The notes beneath the pieces are model-generated. The model had not been told where the DNA came from, did no database searches, and saw only the letters and a program-made list of their open reading frames with translations. The position numbers and the translations under genes were made by a program. A stretch of DNA of 6,603 nucleotides from an uncultured Pseudomonadota bacterium (GTDB taxonomy: Bacteria > Lernaellota > Lernaellaia > Lernaellales > Lernaellaceae): contig CALBTQ010000340.1 of assembly GCA_937967875.1 (NCBI GenBank), positions 1 to 6,603 on the forward strand, in the 5' to 3' direction. Of the stretch, positions 1 to 6,573 are shown in pieces. Every line of letters starts with the position of its first letter. The stretch's first letter is position 1.

Positions 1-380
1 TGCGCGGCGGGCAGGTTGGCCCACAGTTGGAAGCCCCAGAGCAGGCCGTCTTCCTGCGCGGGCATTTCCTCGTGGATGATGCCCGAGCCGGCGGTCATCC
101 ATTGCACGTCGCCGGGGCCGATGACGCCCTGGTTGCCCAGGCTGTCGCCGTGGCGCAGACGACCGTGGAGCACGTAGGTGATCGTCTCGATGCCTCGGTG
201 CGGATGCCAGGGAAAACCGGCGATGTATTCCTGCGGATCGTCGGAGTGAAAATCGTCGAGCAGCAGGAAGGGATCGAGCGCCCGGTCGGCCTGGGCGAAG
301 GCGCGCTTGAGATGCACGCCGGCGCCTTCGCGCGTCGGCCAACTATGGCTGAGGCGCAAGATGGGACGTACGGCGGCCAT
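1..380 (-). CDS. Pirin-family cupin protein, N-terminal part (runs off left edge)
   Basis: About 126 N-terminal residues are visible; the C-terminal half lies outside the window. Pirins are two-domain cupins that bind one metal, usually iron, in the N-terminal barrel. Bacterial members include quercetin dioxygenases and redox or regulatory proteins of uncertain role. The N-terminal signature is present: FPWHPHRGIETITYVLHG at about residues 56-73, and SGIIHEEMP at about 99-107. By comparison with known pirins the metal ligands should be H59, H61, H103 and E105 (the HxH and HxE pairs), all intact. The ATG at 378-380 (complement) is preceded by GGAGGGAG (complement of 385-392) at 4 nt, which fixes the start. 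There is no signal peptide, so it should be cytoplasmic. It is transcribed divergently from the dehydrogenase gene. Family assignment is secure; the substrate or role cannot be read from this fragment. Confidence 0.93.
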   Translation of the reverse strand, partial: MAAVRPILRLSHSWPTREGAGVHLKRAFAQADRALDPFLLLDDFHSDDPQEYIAGFPWHPHRGIETITYVLHGRLRHGDSLGNQGVIGPGDVQWMTAGSGIIHEEMPAQEDGLLWGFQLWANLPAA

Positions 381-399
381 GGTACTCCCTCCGTGGTGC

Positions 400-415
400 A
401 ATTGGTTGCTCAATT
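400..415. promoter_or_regulatory. Candidate operator: inverted repeat AATTG-N6-CAATT
   Basis: The 16 bases form a perfect 5-bp inverted repeat (AATTG / CAATT) around a 6-base centre. It lies directly downstream of the proposed -10 box of the pirin gene and would cover its transcription start, 20 bases ahead of the start codon. This is where a MarR- or HxlR-type dimeric repressor would bind, and pirin genes are often under such control. No regulator gene is visible in the window. The arms are short and AT-rich, so chance is possible. Confidence 0.35.
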
Positions 416-444
416 AACATAAGACCGTTGGCGGGAGATGCCAG
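416..444 (-). promoter_or_regulatory. Candidate sigma70-type promoter for the pirin gene
   Basis: On the minus strand a -35-like CTGGCA (complement of 439-444; 4 of 6 to TTGACA) is followed after 17 bases by a -10-like TATGTT (complement of 416-421; 4 of 6 to TATAAT). Spacing is optimal, and the expected start point falls within the inverted repeat at 400-415. This is pattern matching only. Confidence 0.35.
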
Positions 445-484
445 GGGGCGGCGGTGCGAAATGCTTTTAAATAGGGTGCAAAGT

Positions 485-512
485 TTGTCCCCCGTCGGTT
501 CTGTGCTAAGGT
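485..512 (+). promoter_or_regulatory. Candidate sigma70-type promoter for the dehydrogenase-led gene cluster
   Basis: A -35-like TTGTCC (485-490; 4 of 6) is separated by 16 bases from a -10-like TAAGGT (507-512). The -10 is preceded by TG at 504-505, giving an extended -10 (TGCTAAGGT). The distance from the -10 to the ATG at 546 is 33 bases. It is the best match in the intergenic region on this strand, but the -10 itself is weak. Confidence 0.35.
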
Positions 513-535
513 AGCGCCATCAACCGCAAGTGAAT

Positions 536-542
536 GGAGGAG
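536..542 (+). promoter_or_regulatory. Ribosome binding site that sets the dehydrogenase start
   Basis: GGAGGAG lies 3 bases before the ATG at 546 (5 bases counted from GGAGG). An earlier in-frame ATG at 534 overlaps this site and has no comparable sequence before it, so 546 is the likely start. Confidence 0.8.
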
Positions 543-545
543 TTC

Positions 546-1301
546 ATGGGCAAATCGTTGGCCGATCGAGTGGCAATCGTCACCGGCGCGAGCCGGGGCA
601 TCGGCGAGCAGATCGCGTTGCGGCTGGCCGCCGACGGCGCGAAGGTCGTGTTGGTGTCGCGCAAGGCCGAACCGCTGGAAGCCGTGGCCGCAAAGATCAA
701 AGAAGCGGGCGGCGAAGCGTTGGTCGCGCCGACTCACCTGGGGCAGGTCGAAGCGCTGCAACCGCTGGTCGATAAGGTGCTCGAGACTTACGGCCGCATC
801 GACATTCTGGTCAACAACGCGGCGACCAACCCGGTGTTCGGGCCCTCGATGTTCGTCGAGCCCGCCGCGCTGCAGAAGATCTTCGAGGTCAATTTCTATG
901 GCCCGTTTTTCCTGGCCAAGGCGTGCCTCAAGCCGATGCAGGACGCCAAATTCGGTAAGATCATCAACGTGGGCAGCGTGGCCGGCTTCAAGTACACGCC
1001 GGGCATGGGCGCCTACTCGATGAGCAAAGCGGCGCTGCTGATGATGACCAAGGTGCTGGCCGCCGAGTGGGGCGTGTTCGGCATCCGGGTCAACGCGGTC
1101 GCGCCGTCGCTGGTGAAAACCAAGTTCAGCGCCGCGCTGTGGACCACCGAGGAGATCCTCGACGAAGCGATCCAGGGGCAGGCGCTGCACGAGCTGATGC
1201 AGCCCAAGGATATCGTCGGCGCGGTGGCCTGGTTGGCTTCGCCCGACGCCGATTTCGTCACCGGCCACACGGTGGTTATCGACGGCGGCTACAGCCTGTA
1301 G
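546..1301 (+). CDS. Short-chain dehydrogenase/reductase (classical SDR, DHRS4-like)
   Basis: A 251-residue classical SDR, the usual length, predicted cytoplasmic. It carries the Rossmann cofactor motif TGASRGIG (residues 13-20), NNAA (90-93), N116, catalytic S144 and the YxxxK pair Y157/K161, so the whole Asn-Ser-Tyr-Lys tetrad is present. R17 and R39 favour NADP(H) over NAD(H). The C-terminal part ends in the common TGHTVVIDGG pattern. NNAATNP followed by FGP, and the APSLVKTKFS...LW stretch, resemble the DHRS4/peroxisomal carbonyl-reductase-like group as I remember it; no alignment was run. Where many SDRs have an Asp contacting adenine after beta-4 (usually DV), this protein reads PTHLG at 62-66. 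The reaction is NAD(P)-dependent alcohol/carbonyl interconversion; the substrate is unknown. The stop codon overlaps the ribosome binding site of the next gene, so the two are probably co-transcribed. It could also be annotated as a generic FabG-like oxidoreductase. Confidence 0.93.
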   Translation: MGKSLADRVAIVTGASRGIGEQIALRLAADGAKVVLVSRKAEPLEAVAAKIKEAGGEALVAPTHLGQVEALQPLVDKVLETYGRIDILVNNAATNPVFGPSMFVEPAALQKIFEVNFYGPFFLAKACLKPMQDAKFGKIINVGSVAGFKYTPGMGAYSMSKAALLMMTKVLAAEWGVFGIRVNAVAPSLVKTKFSAALWTTEEILDEAIQGQALHELMQPKDIVGAVAWLASPDADFVTGHTVVIDGGYSL

Positions 1302-1310
1302 GAGCAAACC

Positions 1311-2894
1311 ATGATTCGTCGGATCCTTGTCGTTTTTGTCGCGCTGGCGCTGGTGGCCGGCGGGGCCTATCTGGCGCTGGCGCAGACGGTCACCGTGGCC
1401 GATCACACGCGCATCGCCAAGCTGCGCGAAGAGGCCAAGGCGCTGGTGCGCGAGCAGATGGAGTTGTCCTGGGAGCGGCGCACCACCGGCAAGCAGGTGG
1501 ACATCGCCGGCACGTACAAGGGCCACGAGGCGCTGTTCTCGCTCGACACCGTGCGGCTGCTGGAGCGAACCATCGCCGCCACGCCGCAGGCCGACAAGAA
1601 AAAGGCGCTGGAGTTTTTCCGCCTGTACGTGCTCGGCGAGATGGTTAACGCGCGCGTGGCCGGCATCGACGACGAGGTGCAAAGCTATCTGGCCGGGGCG
1701 TCCTTCGAGTACGGCGGCAAGGAATACAACTACTATCAGCATCGCCTGCTGCTGCAGGAGGAAACCGAGTACGCGCAACGGCAGATCATTTCCGACGCGA
1801 TCGCGCCGATTCTGGTGCAGGCCAACGAGAAGCTGATGCAGAAGGAAGAGCGTATGCAGCGGCTGGCCAAGGAACTGGGCTTCGCCGACTACATCGCCCT
1901 TTCCGAGCAACTGCGCCAGGTGAACCTGACCGAGTTCGCGGCGCTGTGTCGGGTGTTTTTGGATCAGACCGAGCAGGAATTCACCACGTTGCTGCGCTGG
2001 GCGGTGCCGTTCCAGTTGGGCTTCCCGGCCGAGAAGGCGCGGCGGTGCGATCTGGCGCGGCTGTTCAAGAACGTGCGCTACGACGGCTATTTCACCAAGA
2101 AAGACATGGCGCCGCGCATGCAGCGGTTCCTCAACGGACTGGGCTTGTCGTCGGAGAAGGTCAAAGTCGACGACGCCGACCGGCCGCAGAAGAATCCGCG
2201 CGCCGCGTGCTACCCGATGGACGTGCCCGGCGACGTGCGCCTGACGATCAAGCCGGCGGGCGGGCAAAGCGACTACCACGCTTATTGGCACGAAATGGGG
2301 CACGCGCAGCATTTCGCCAACGCGACGACCGACGTGTGGGAGTTTCAGCAGCTCGGCGACAATGTGACGACGGAAACCTACGCGTTTTTGTTCGACACGC
2401 TGCTGGGCAACGGACCGTTTCTGCTAAAGTACGTCGGCATGGACAACGCCGGCGATCGGCAGTGGCACGTGCGCTACAGCGCGTTTCTGAAGTTGTACAT
2501 GGTGCGCCGGTTCGCGGCGAAGGTGTTGTATGAAATCGAGCTGCATCGCGGCGCTGGCGATCCGGTCGGGCTGTACCGCAACTTGCTGGGGCGCGCCTAC
2601 GGCGTCGAACTGGACGCCAACGACGGCCTGCGCTACCTGGTGGACGTCGACGATTTCTTCTACAGCGCCGACTATACGCGGGCGTGGTTCACCGAGGCGA
2701 TGCTCGAAGCCAAGCTCACCGAACTGTACGGCGGCGAATGGTTCGCCAAGCCCGAGGCGGGCGCGTATCTGCGCAAGCTGTGGGCGACCGGGCAGTTCTA
2801 TCGCGGCGAGGAACTCGTGCGGCAAATCGGCTACACGCATCTGGATCCGTCCTATCTGATCGAACGCATCCGCCGGCGGGTCAAAGTGAAGTAA
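1311..2894 (+). CDS. Exported HExxH zinc metallopeptidase-like protein (M2/M3-type)
   Basis: A 527-residue protein. Residues 1-24 form a signal peptide or uncleaved anchor: IRR, a hydrophobic stretch from about 5 to 23, and a possible signal peptidase site after ALA24. Residues 30-320 are largely helical and charged, as in the M2/M3 helical metallopeptidases. The zinc motif HEMGH is at 327-331. E355, in LGDNVTTETYAF, lies 24 residues after H331, the spacing of the third zinc ligand in angiotensin-converting enzyme. H327, H331 and E355 would bind zinc and E328 would be the catalytic base. A C-terminal segment (about 449-500: FFYSADYTRAWF, then LRKLW and EELVRQIG) matches the helical tail seen in M3-like proteins. 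It is expected to cleave peptides outside the cytoplasm; the substrate is unknown. The start is set by AGGAG at 1300-1304, 6 bases before the ATG; the gap to the dehydrogenase is 9 bp. The subfamily is less certain than the metallopeptidase fold. Confidence 0.85.
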   Translation: MIRRILVVFVALALVAGGAYLALAQTVTVADHTRIAKLREEAKALVREQMELSWERRTTGKQVDIAGTYKGHEALFSLDTVRLLERTIAATPQADKKKALEFFRLYVLGEMVNARVAGIDDEVQSYLAGASFEYGGKEYNYYQHRLLLQEETEYAQRQIISDAIAPILVQANEKLMQKEERMQRLAKELGFADYIALSEQLRQVNLTEFAALCRVFLDQTEQEFTTLLRWAVPFQLGFPAEKARRCDLARLFKNVRYDGYFTKKDMAPRMQRFLNGLGLSSEKVKVDDADRPQKNPRAACYPMDVPGDVRLTIKPAGGQSDYHAYWHEMGHAQHFANATTDVWEFQQLGDNVTTETYAFLFDTLLGNGPFLLKYVGMDNAGDRQWHVRYSAFLKLYMVRRFAAKVLYEIELHRGAGDPVGLYRNLLGRAYGVELDANDGLRYLVDVDDFFYSADYTRAWFTEAMLEAKLTELYGGEWFAKPEAGAYLRKLWATGQFYRGEELVRQIGYTHLDPSYLIERIRRRVKVK

Positions 2895-2928
2895 CCAGGG
2901 AGCGGGATTGAAAGGAAGGCGATCGGAC

Positions 2929-3969
2929 ATGAAACGCCTATTGATCTGTTTCGTTTTGTCGCTGCTCACGGTGCTGCCGGGCGCGTGCAAGACCGCGTCG
3001 ACGACGAATTTCGAAACCGGAACGCCGGCCGCGGATGAAGCAACGCGCGAGGTGCTGCTGACCATGCCGGAACACACGACGGCGTGGCATAACGGCCAGG
3101 CGATCAGGGAGCGTCGCCCGCAATTGCGTCTGGCGATTAAAACGGACGATGTCCTGGCTGTCGGCGAGGCGGTGTGGTTCGTCAAAGAGCATGATCACTA
3201 TCTGAAGTTCCGCCGGGTCAAAGCCCCCTACGGCAACGATTGGTTTTTGGATACGGGCACGGGCGAACGACGAATCGGCGTCACCTTCGGGCAGAACGTC
3301 TCGCAAGCGACCTTCGACGCGGTTGTTCTGAACAATCCCGACTTGTCGTTCGTCACGCTGTGGCACTGCCGGAATGTGATGTCGCTGGCGATGCTCAAGG
3401 AATTGCACCGCCTCGAAGCGCTCAACATGTGGGGTGTGAATTCCGTCGACATCGAGGTGCTGCGCGAAATTCCGTCGCTAAAGAGTCTGGATCTGAGCGG
3501 CGGATCGGTCACCGACGACCGCGTACTCGGCCAGTTGAAAAACCTGGTTTTGCTGAAGTGGAAGATCAACAAGGAAATCAAGAACGTCGACCGGCTGACG
3601 AATTTGCGACGGTTGCGCTTTTTGATGATCGATAACACCAACATCGAGGACTTTCGTTTTCTGACGAAGATGAAACGGCTGGAATGCCTGGACATCGGCT
3701 ATACATCCTTCAACGATGCGAAGTTGCTCAGCGGCCTGACGCGGCTGCGGCGCCTGGACATCGCGCACACCAAGGTCCGCGACATCGCACCGCTGGGAAC
3801 GCTGAAACGGTTGGAGTACCTCGACGTGGGGTATACGCGCTTTAGCGACGCGTCGGTGTTGGCGCAACTGCCCCGGTTGAGTTTTGTGATCTTCACCGAT
3901 AGCCGCGTGCCCGACGAGGGCATCGACGAGTTGAAAAAGCAACTGCCGAATTGCCGTTTTTATTATTGA
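2929..3969 (+). CDS. Exported leucine-rich-repeat protein, possible lipoprotein
   Basis: A 346-residue protein. Residues 1-20 (MKRLLICFVLSLLTVLPGAC) form a signal sequence ending at C20. The -3 residue before the Cys is Pro where lipoboxes usually have Leu, so lipid modification is plausible but not certain. Residues 21-138 form a non-repeat domain I do not recognise. From about 139 to the end there are nine leucine-rich repeats of 22-23 residues, starting near 139, 162, 184, 206, 229, 251, 273, 295 and 317, with an LxxLDIxxTxxxD pattern close to internalin-type repeats. The repeats at 251 and 295 are near copies separated by a different unit. LRR domains bind proteins or other ligands; no catalytic motif is visible. 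The ATG at 2929 follows AAGGAAGG (2912-2919). A TTG at 2908, preceded by AGGGAG (2897-2902), would add seven residues, but the ATG gives a more typical signal peptide. It lies 34 bp after the metallopeptidase gene. Confidence 0.85.
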   Translation: MKRLLICFVLSLLTVLPGACKTASTTNFETGTPAADEATREVLLTMPEHTTAWHNGQAIRERRPQLRLAIKTDDVLAVGEAVWFVKEHDHYLKFRRVKAPYGNDWFLDTGTGERRIGVTFGQNVSQATFDAVVLNNPDLSFVTLWHCRNVMSLAMLKELHRLEALNMWGVNSVDIEVLREIPSLKSLDLSGGSVTDDRVLGQLKNLVLLKWKINKEIKNVDRLTNLRRLRFLMIDNTNIEDFRFLTKMKRLECLDIGYTSFNDAKLLSGLTRLRRLDIAHTKVRDIAPLGTLKRLEYLDVGYTRFSDASVLAQLPRLSFVIFTDSRVPDEGIDELKKQLPNCRFYY

Positions 3970-3976
3970 GTGAAGT

Positions 3977-3986
3977 GGGAGGAAGG
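3977..3986 (+). promoter_or_regulatory. Ribosome binding site that sets the beta-helix gene start
   Basis: GGGAGGAAGG ends 6 bases before the ATG at 3993. The reading frame is open further upstream to a TTG at 3951 inside the LRR gene, but only the ATG has this strong site and yields a clean signal peptide. Confidence 0.75.
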
Positions 3987-3992
3987 CGGCAC

Positions 3993-5009
3993 ATGAAACA
4001 CGCAATCCACATGCTGATGCTTGTTTGCGCGTTGACGATTGGGTTGACGTTGGCGCTGGGAAGCTCGTCAGCGGCGGCGAAAACGAAGGCCGCCGACGAG
4101 CAGACGCCGTCGCCGTACATCACCAAAATTCCGCGTCGGGACGGAAAACCGGGGACCAACCAATGGATGGTCAAGCCCGCGCCCGCGACGGCCCTGGTGC
4201 TCCGGCAGGTCGTGGCGCTGGCGCAGCCGGGCGACCGGATCGTGCTGACCGAGGGCGATTACCTGGGCGGTAAAACCGATGGAGCGTTGCTGAACATCGC
4301 GGATAAAAACGATCTGGAGATCGTCGGCCAGGGCACAGTGAACGTGCTGAGTCGCAATGTGCACGGCTGGCTGTTGGATATCGTCCGCAGCAACAATATT
4401 ATCATTGAAAATATCCGCTTCGGTCATTTATTGTTCACCGATACCTGCCAGGGCGGCGTCGCCGATCTGGGGATCGTACAGAACGTCACGCTGCGCAAGT
4501 GCGTCTTTCACGGGTCGGGATTCGTCGCGGTGACGATCAGCGCGGGCACGAACGTGACGATCGAAGGGTGCGCGCTGATCGACTGCACGGCATTGTCGGT
4601 CAGCATGGACAAATGCAAGAACGTTCGCTTACGCGAAAGCGTGATCGCCGGCACCAGCGGGCGTTATTACGGAAACGACGCGTACGGGAATATCATGCGC
4701 AACGGCCGCGCCTTCGATGTGGTCATGGAGAAAAACCTGTTCATCGGCAATCGGACGAGGTTCGACGAGAACGAGGACTTCGTGGACGTCACGCTCAAGG
4801 AGAACGTCTTTGCCGACAACATGTTCACGATTCCGCCCCAGGTGCTCGCCGCCGGCAAGAACACGCAAAGCACGGCGACCGGCAGCCTGAGCGGTTTGCT
4901 CGAAAACCGGGAGTTGTTTCCCACCAGGCAGGTTCATGAAGCGGCGCAACTGACGGTCGAGTTCCGCACGTTCCTCAAAGCGCAAAAGGCCGAGCACGTG
5001 GGCGAGTGA
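3993..5009 (+). CDS. Exported right-handed parallel beta-helix protein
   Basis: A 338-residue protein with a signal peptide at about 1-29 (hydrophobic 7-22, possible cleavage after AAA at 27-29). It is predicted periplasmic or extracellular. Residues about 66-90 (LRQVVALAQPGDRIVLTEGDY) are the usual capping entry of pectate-lyase-like and NosD-like beta-helices, in which a broad, deep feature is laid out coil by coil. From about 100 to 280 come short strands with recurring patterns such as NNIIIENIRF, QNVTLRKCVF, TNVTIEGCAL, KNVRLRESVI and VDVTLKENVF, spaced roughly 20-30 residues. This fold is common in polysaccharide lyases, glycoside hydrolases and adhesins. No lyase or hydrolase catalytic motif can be named, so enzyme or adhesin cannot be decided. 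The C-terminal 50 residues are not repeat-like. It follows the LRR gene by 23 bp and is the last gene of the + strand cluster. Confidence 0.82.
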   Translation: MKHAIHMLMLVCALTIGLTLALGSSSAAAKTKAADEQTPSPYITKIPRRDGKPGTNQWMVKPAPATALVLRQVVALAQPGDRIVLTEGDYLGGKTDGALLNIADKNDLEIVGQGTVNVLSRNVHGWLLDIVRSNNIIIENIRFGHLLFTDTCQGGVADLGIVQNVTLRKCVFHGSGFVAVTISAGTNVTIEGCALIDCTALSVSMDKCKNVRLRESVIAGTSGRYYGNDAYGNIMRNGRAFDVVMEKNLFIGNRTRFDENEDFVDVTLKENVFADNMFTIPPQVLAAGKNTQSTATGSLSGLLENRELFPTRQVHEAAQLTVEFRTFLKAQKAEHVGE

Positions 5010-5014
5010 CGCGC

Positions 5015-6562
5015 TCATGTGCGCACGAAGACATCGTCGCCGACGAATAAATCACAGATCGCCTGCTCGACGGAGACCAAGCTGTGTAGCGAGTAGGTCA
5101 CTTCAACTCGAATAATTGCTTTTACCAATTCGAAATCGGGATCGATTCCGATCGGCGGATGCTTGACCTGGAAATGCAATCCGTTGATGACGCCTTGTAT
5201 GTGGCCGACGTCGATGATGGCGTGCTTGGGCGGCAACACTTCGATAATTTTAATCGGCGACTTGCGTTTGGGCGGCATCAGGTCTTCGATTGTCTCCCAG
5301 AACACGATATTGTTTTTGCCCGCCCATTTGGCGATGCGATTGACTGTGCTGGCGTTGTTAATTGCTTCGCTTAGATCTTTATGAATGGCGCTGCCGATAC
5401 TCAAGGTGATGGACCGTTTTTGATGATACTCATTTTGCTCCGATAAGGAGCGAATCAGATCCTGCAGATTCTCATTGCGTTTGCGGATTTTATCCAGGAA
5501 GCGGTACGCGCGAATTTCCGCTTCAGTATGTTTGTTGCTCTGAACATTATCGGTCCGGCCAGACTTGCTCGATTCGATGAGCTTGCCGTTTTCGTCGAAT
5601 AGATCTCCGTCGCTGTTGATCGATTTTCCCTGTTCGGTCAGGAGTAAGTCGTTTTGGTCAAGCGGGAAGATGATGTAAAACTCGTCGCCGCCGAAACGGG
5701 CGACAAAGACGCTTTCGTTGATGTTCTTGTTGTTGGAATCCTTTTTAACCGCCAGGTAGATGTTCCGGCCGACTTCGGTGATGACTTTATTGGCTTTGTC
5801 GTAGCCCAGGTCGCTGTTGATGCTTTTAAAGTTGTCCACGTCGATAAACAGAACCTGGTATTTCGCTGGCAAAATGGTGAATTTTTTATTATCCGGAGAA
5901 AAGATTTTCTTGATGGCCGGGTTCGTATAGATTTTGCATTCGGCCGAGGTGGTCATTTCATCGCAGGCCAGATTCTGCTTGTCGTGGGTGATCTGAATGG
6001 CGATCGAAATCAGTTTGCCGATGCAATCCAGCAGAATCAGATCCTGGAAGGTGAAGCGGTCCGTTTCGTACAGACTGCTGCGCTTTTCCGGATCGGGCGC
6101 CTCGACTTTAATGCAGCCGATCGGCTGGCCTTCGAGTAGGATCGGTACGCCCAGCAATGCGCGGCAGGGATTTTGCGAAAGTCCTTCGTCGAACAATCCC
6201 CGCCAATGATCATCGTGATCGGTTTTGATGACCTTCTGCTCGTATTTTTCATATTCCTTGTAATTGAATTTATCGATGATGCGGTCGTACTCGTTCTTGT
6301 CGATCTGAGCCAAAAATTCCGTGTAAGGCAGAGGATTGTCCGGCGTCCAGCCGCGTAAATCCGCTTCGTTCTGCAAAACGGATTGTAAGTCGTGATCGTA
6401 GGACGGGCGGTCGTCGTCGTCGATCGCGTTTTCGCCGTAGCCGCCGATTTCGATACGGTGATTGAGTAGGACGATCTTTCCCTGTGAGCAGTTCGAAAGC
6501 CGATCGCAAAGAATGCTGACGGTGATGCCTGACGGCTTTTTGGGATCGAGCACCTCGGTCAT
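5015..6562 (-). CDS. GAF-GGDEF diguanylate cyclase with long insert and extra C-terminal domain
   Basis: Taken from the ATG at 6562, the protein has 515 residues; numbering here counts from an in-frame ATG at 6580 (521 residues). A GAF sensor domain spans about 18-198; its second half (ALLGVPILLEGQPIGCIKVE, 141-160) is clear. The GGDEF domain spans about 205-430: DVDNFK (247-252), substrate residues N255 and D261, the active-site loop RFGGDEF (295-301), TLSIG (392-396) and AKWAGKNNIVFW (417-428). It should make cyclic di-GMP from two GTP. The usual DxLTGLxNR entry is degenerate (DEMTTSAEC, 207-215). The RxxD product-inhibition site is absent (NESV, 288-291). About 40 polar residues (roughly 308-350) are inserted between the loop and TLSIG. 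Residues about 440-521 form an extra beta-rich domain. The 6562 start follows AGAGG; 6580 has no such site. The frame stays open to the right edge, so an upstream start is possible. GC content is lower than in the neighbours. Confidence 0.9.
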   Translation of the reverse strand: MTEVLDPKKPSGITVSILCDRLSNCSQGKIVLLNHRIEIGGYGENAIDDDDRPSYDHDLQSVLQNEADLRGWTPDNPLPYTEFLAQIDKNEYDRIIDKFNYKEYEKYEQKVIKTDHDDHWRGLFDEGLSQNPCRALLGVPILLEGQPIGCIKVEAPDPEKRSSLYETDRFTFQDLILLDCIGKLISIAIQITHDKQNLACDEMTTSAECKIYTNPAIKKIFSPDNKKFTILPAKYQVLFIDVDNFKSINSDLGYDKANKVITEVGRNIYLAVKKDSNNKNINESVFVARFGGDEFYIIFPLDQNDLLLTEQGKSINSDGDLFDENGKLIESSKSGRTDNVQSNKHTEAEIRAYRFLDKIRKRNENLQDLIRSLSEQNEYHQKRSITLSIGSAIHKDLSEAINNASTVNRIAKWAGKNNIVFWETIEDLMPPKRKSPIKIIEVLPPKHAIIDVGHIQGVINGLHFQVKHPPIGIDPDFELVKAIIRVEVTYSLHSLVSVEQAICDLFVGDDVFVRT

Positions 6563-6568
6563 TTGGTG

Positions 6569-6573
6569 CCTCT
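6569..6573 (-). promoter_or_regulatory. Ribosome binding site favouring the downstream GGDEF gene start
   Basis: AGAGG on the minus strand lies 6 bases before the ATG at 6562. The in-frame ATG at 6580 is preceded only by an A-rich run (CCGAATCAAAAAA). The match to the consensus is partial, so the choice between the two starts stays open. Confidence 0.4.

Noticed and set aside
27..422. A 131-codon + strand open frame over the left end.
   Set aside because: The minus strand of the same stretch encodes the pirin signature with intact metal ligands and a strong ribosome binding site; the + strand frame is its shadow.
429..443. Weak inverted repeat TGGC-N7-GCCA upstream of pirin.
   Set aside because: Four-base arms are too short to support a separate site.
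414..2312. A 632-codon open frame on the minus strand opposite the dehydrogenase and metallopeptidase genes.
   Set aside because: Its composition is rich in H, R, Q, L and G without any domain motif, as expected for antisense of GC-rich coding sequence. The + strand genes have complete family motifs and ribosome binding sites.
2424..3185. A 253-codon minus-strand open frame across the metallopeptidase/LRR junction.
   Set aside because: It is antisense to two well-supported genes and shows no recognisable domain.
4388..4437. AT-rich patch within the beta-helix gene, considered as a promoter or insertion scar.
   Set aside because: It encodes the Asn/Ile-rich strand SNNIIIENIRF, which fits the beta-helix pattern without interruption; amino-acid composition explains it.
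5019..5026. Perfect palindrome GTGCGCAC next to the convergent stop codons.
   Set aside because: Eight bases is within chance for GC-rich sequence, and it lies inside the last codons of the GGDEF gene.
5034..5046. Short hairpin TCGTC-GCC-GACGA just inside the GGDEF gene, considered as a terminator for the + strand cluster.
   Set aside because: The stem is only 5 bp, it is followed by AATAAAT and not a T-run, and the bases are explained by the coding sequence.
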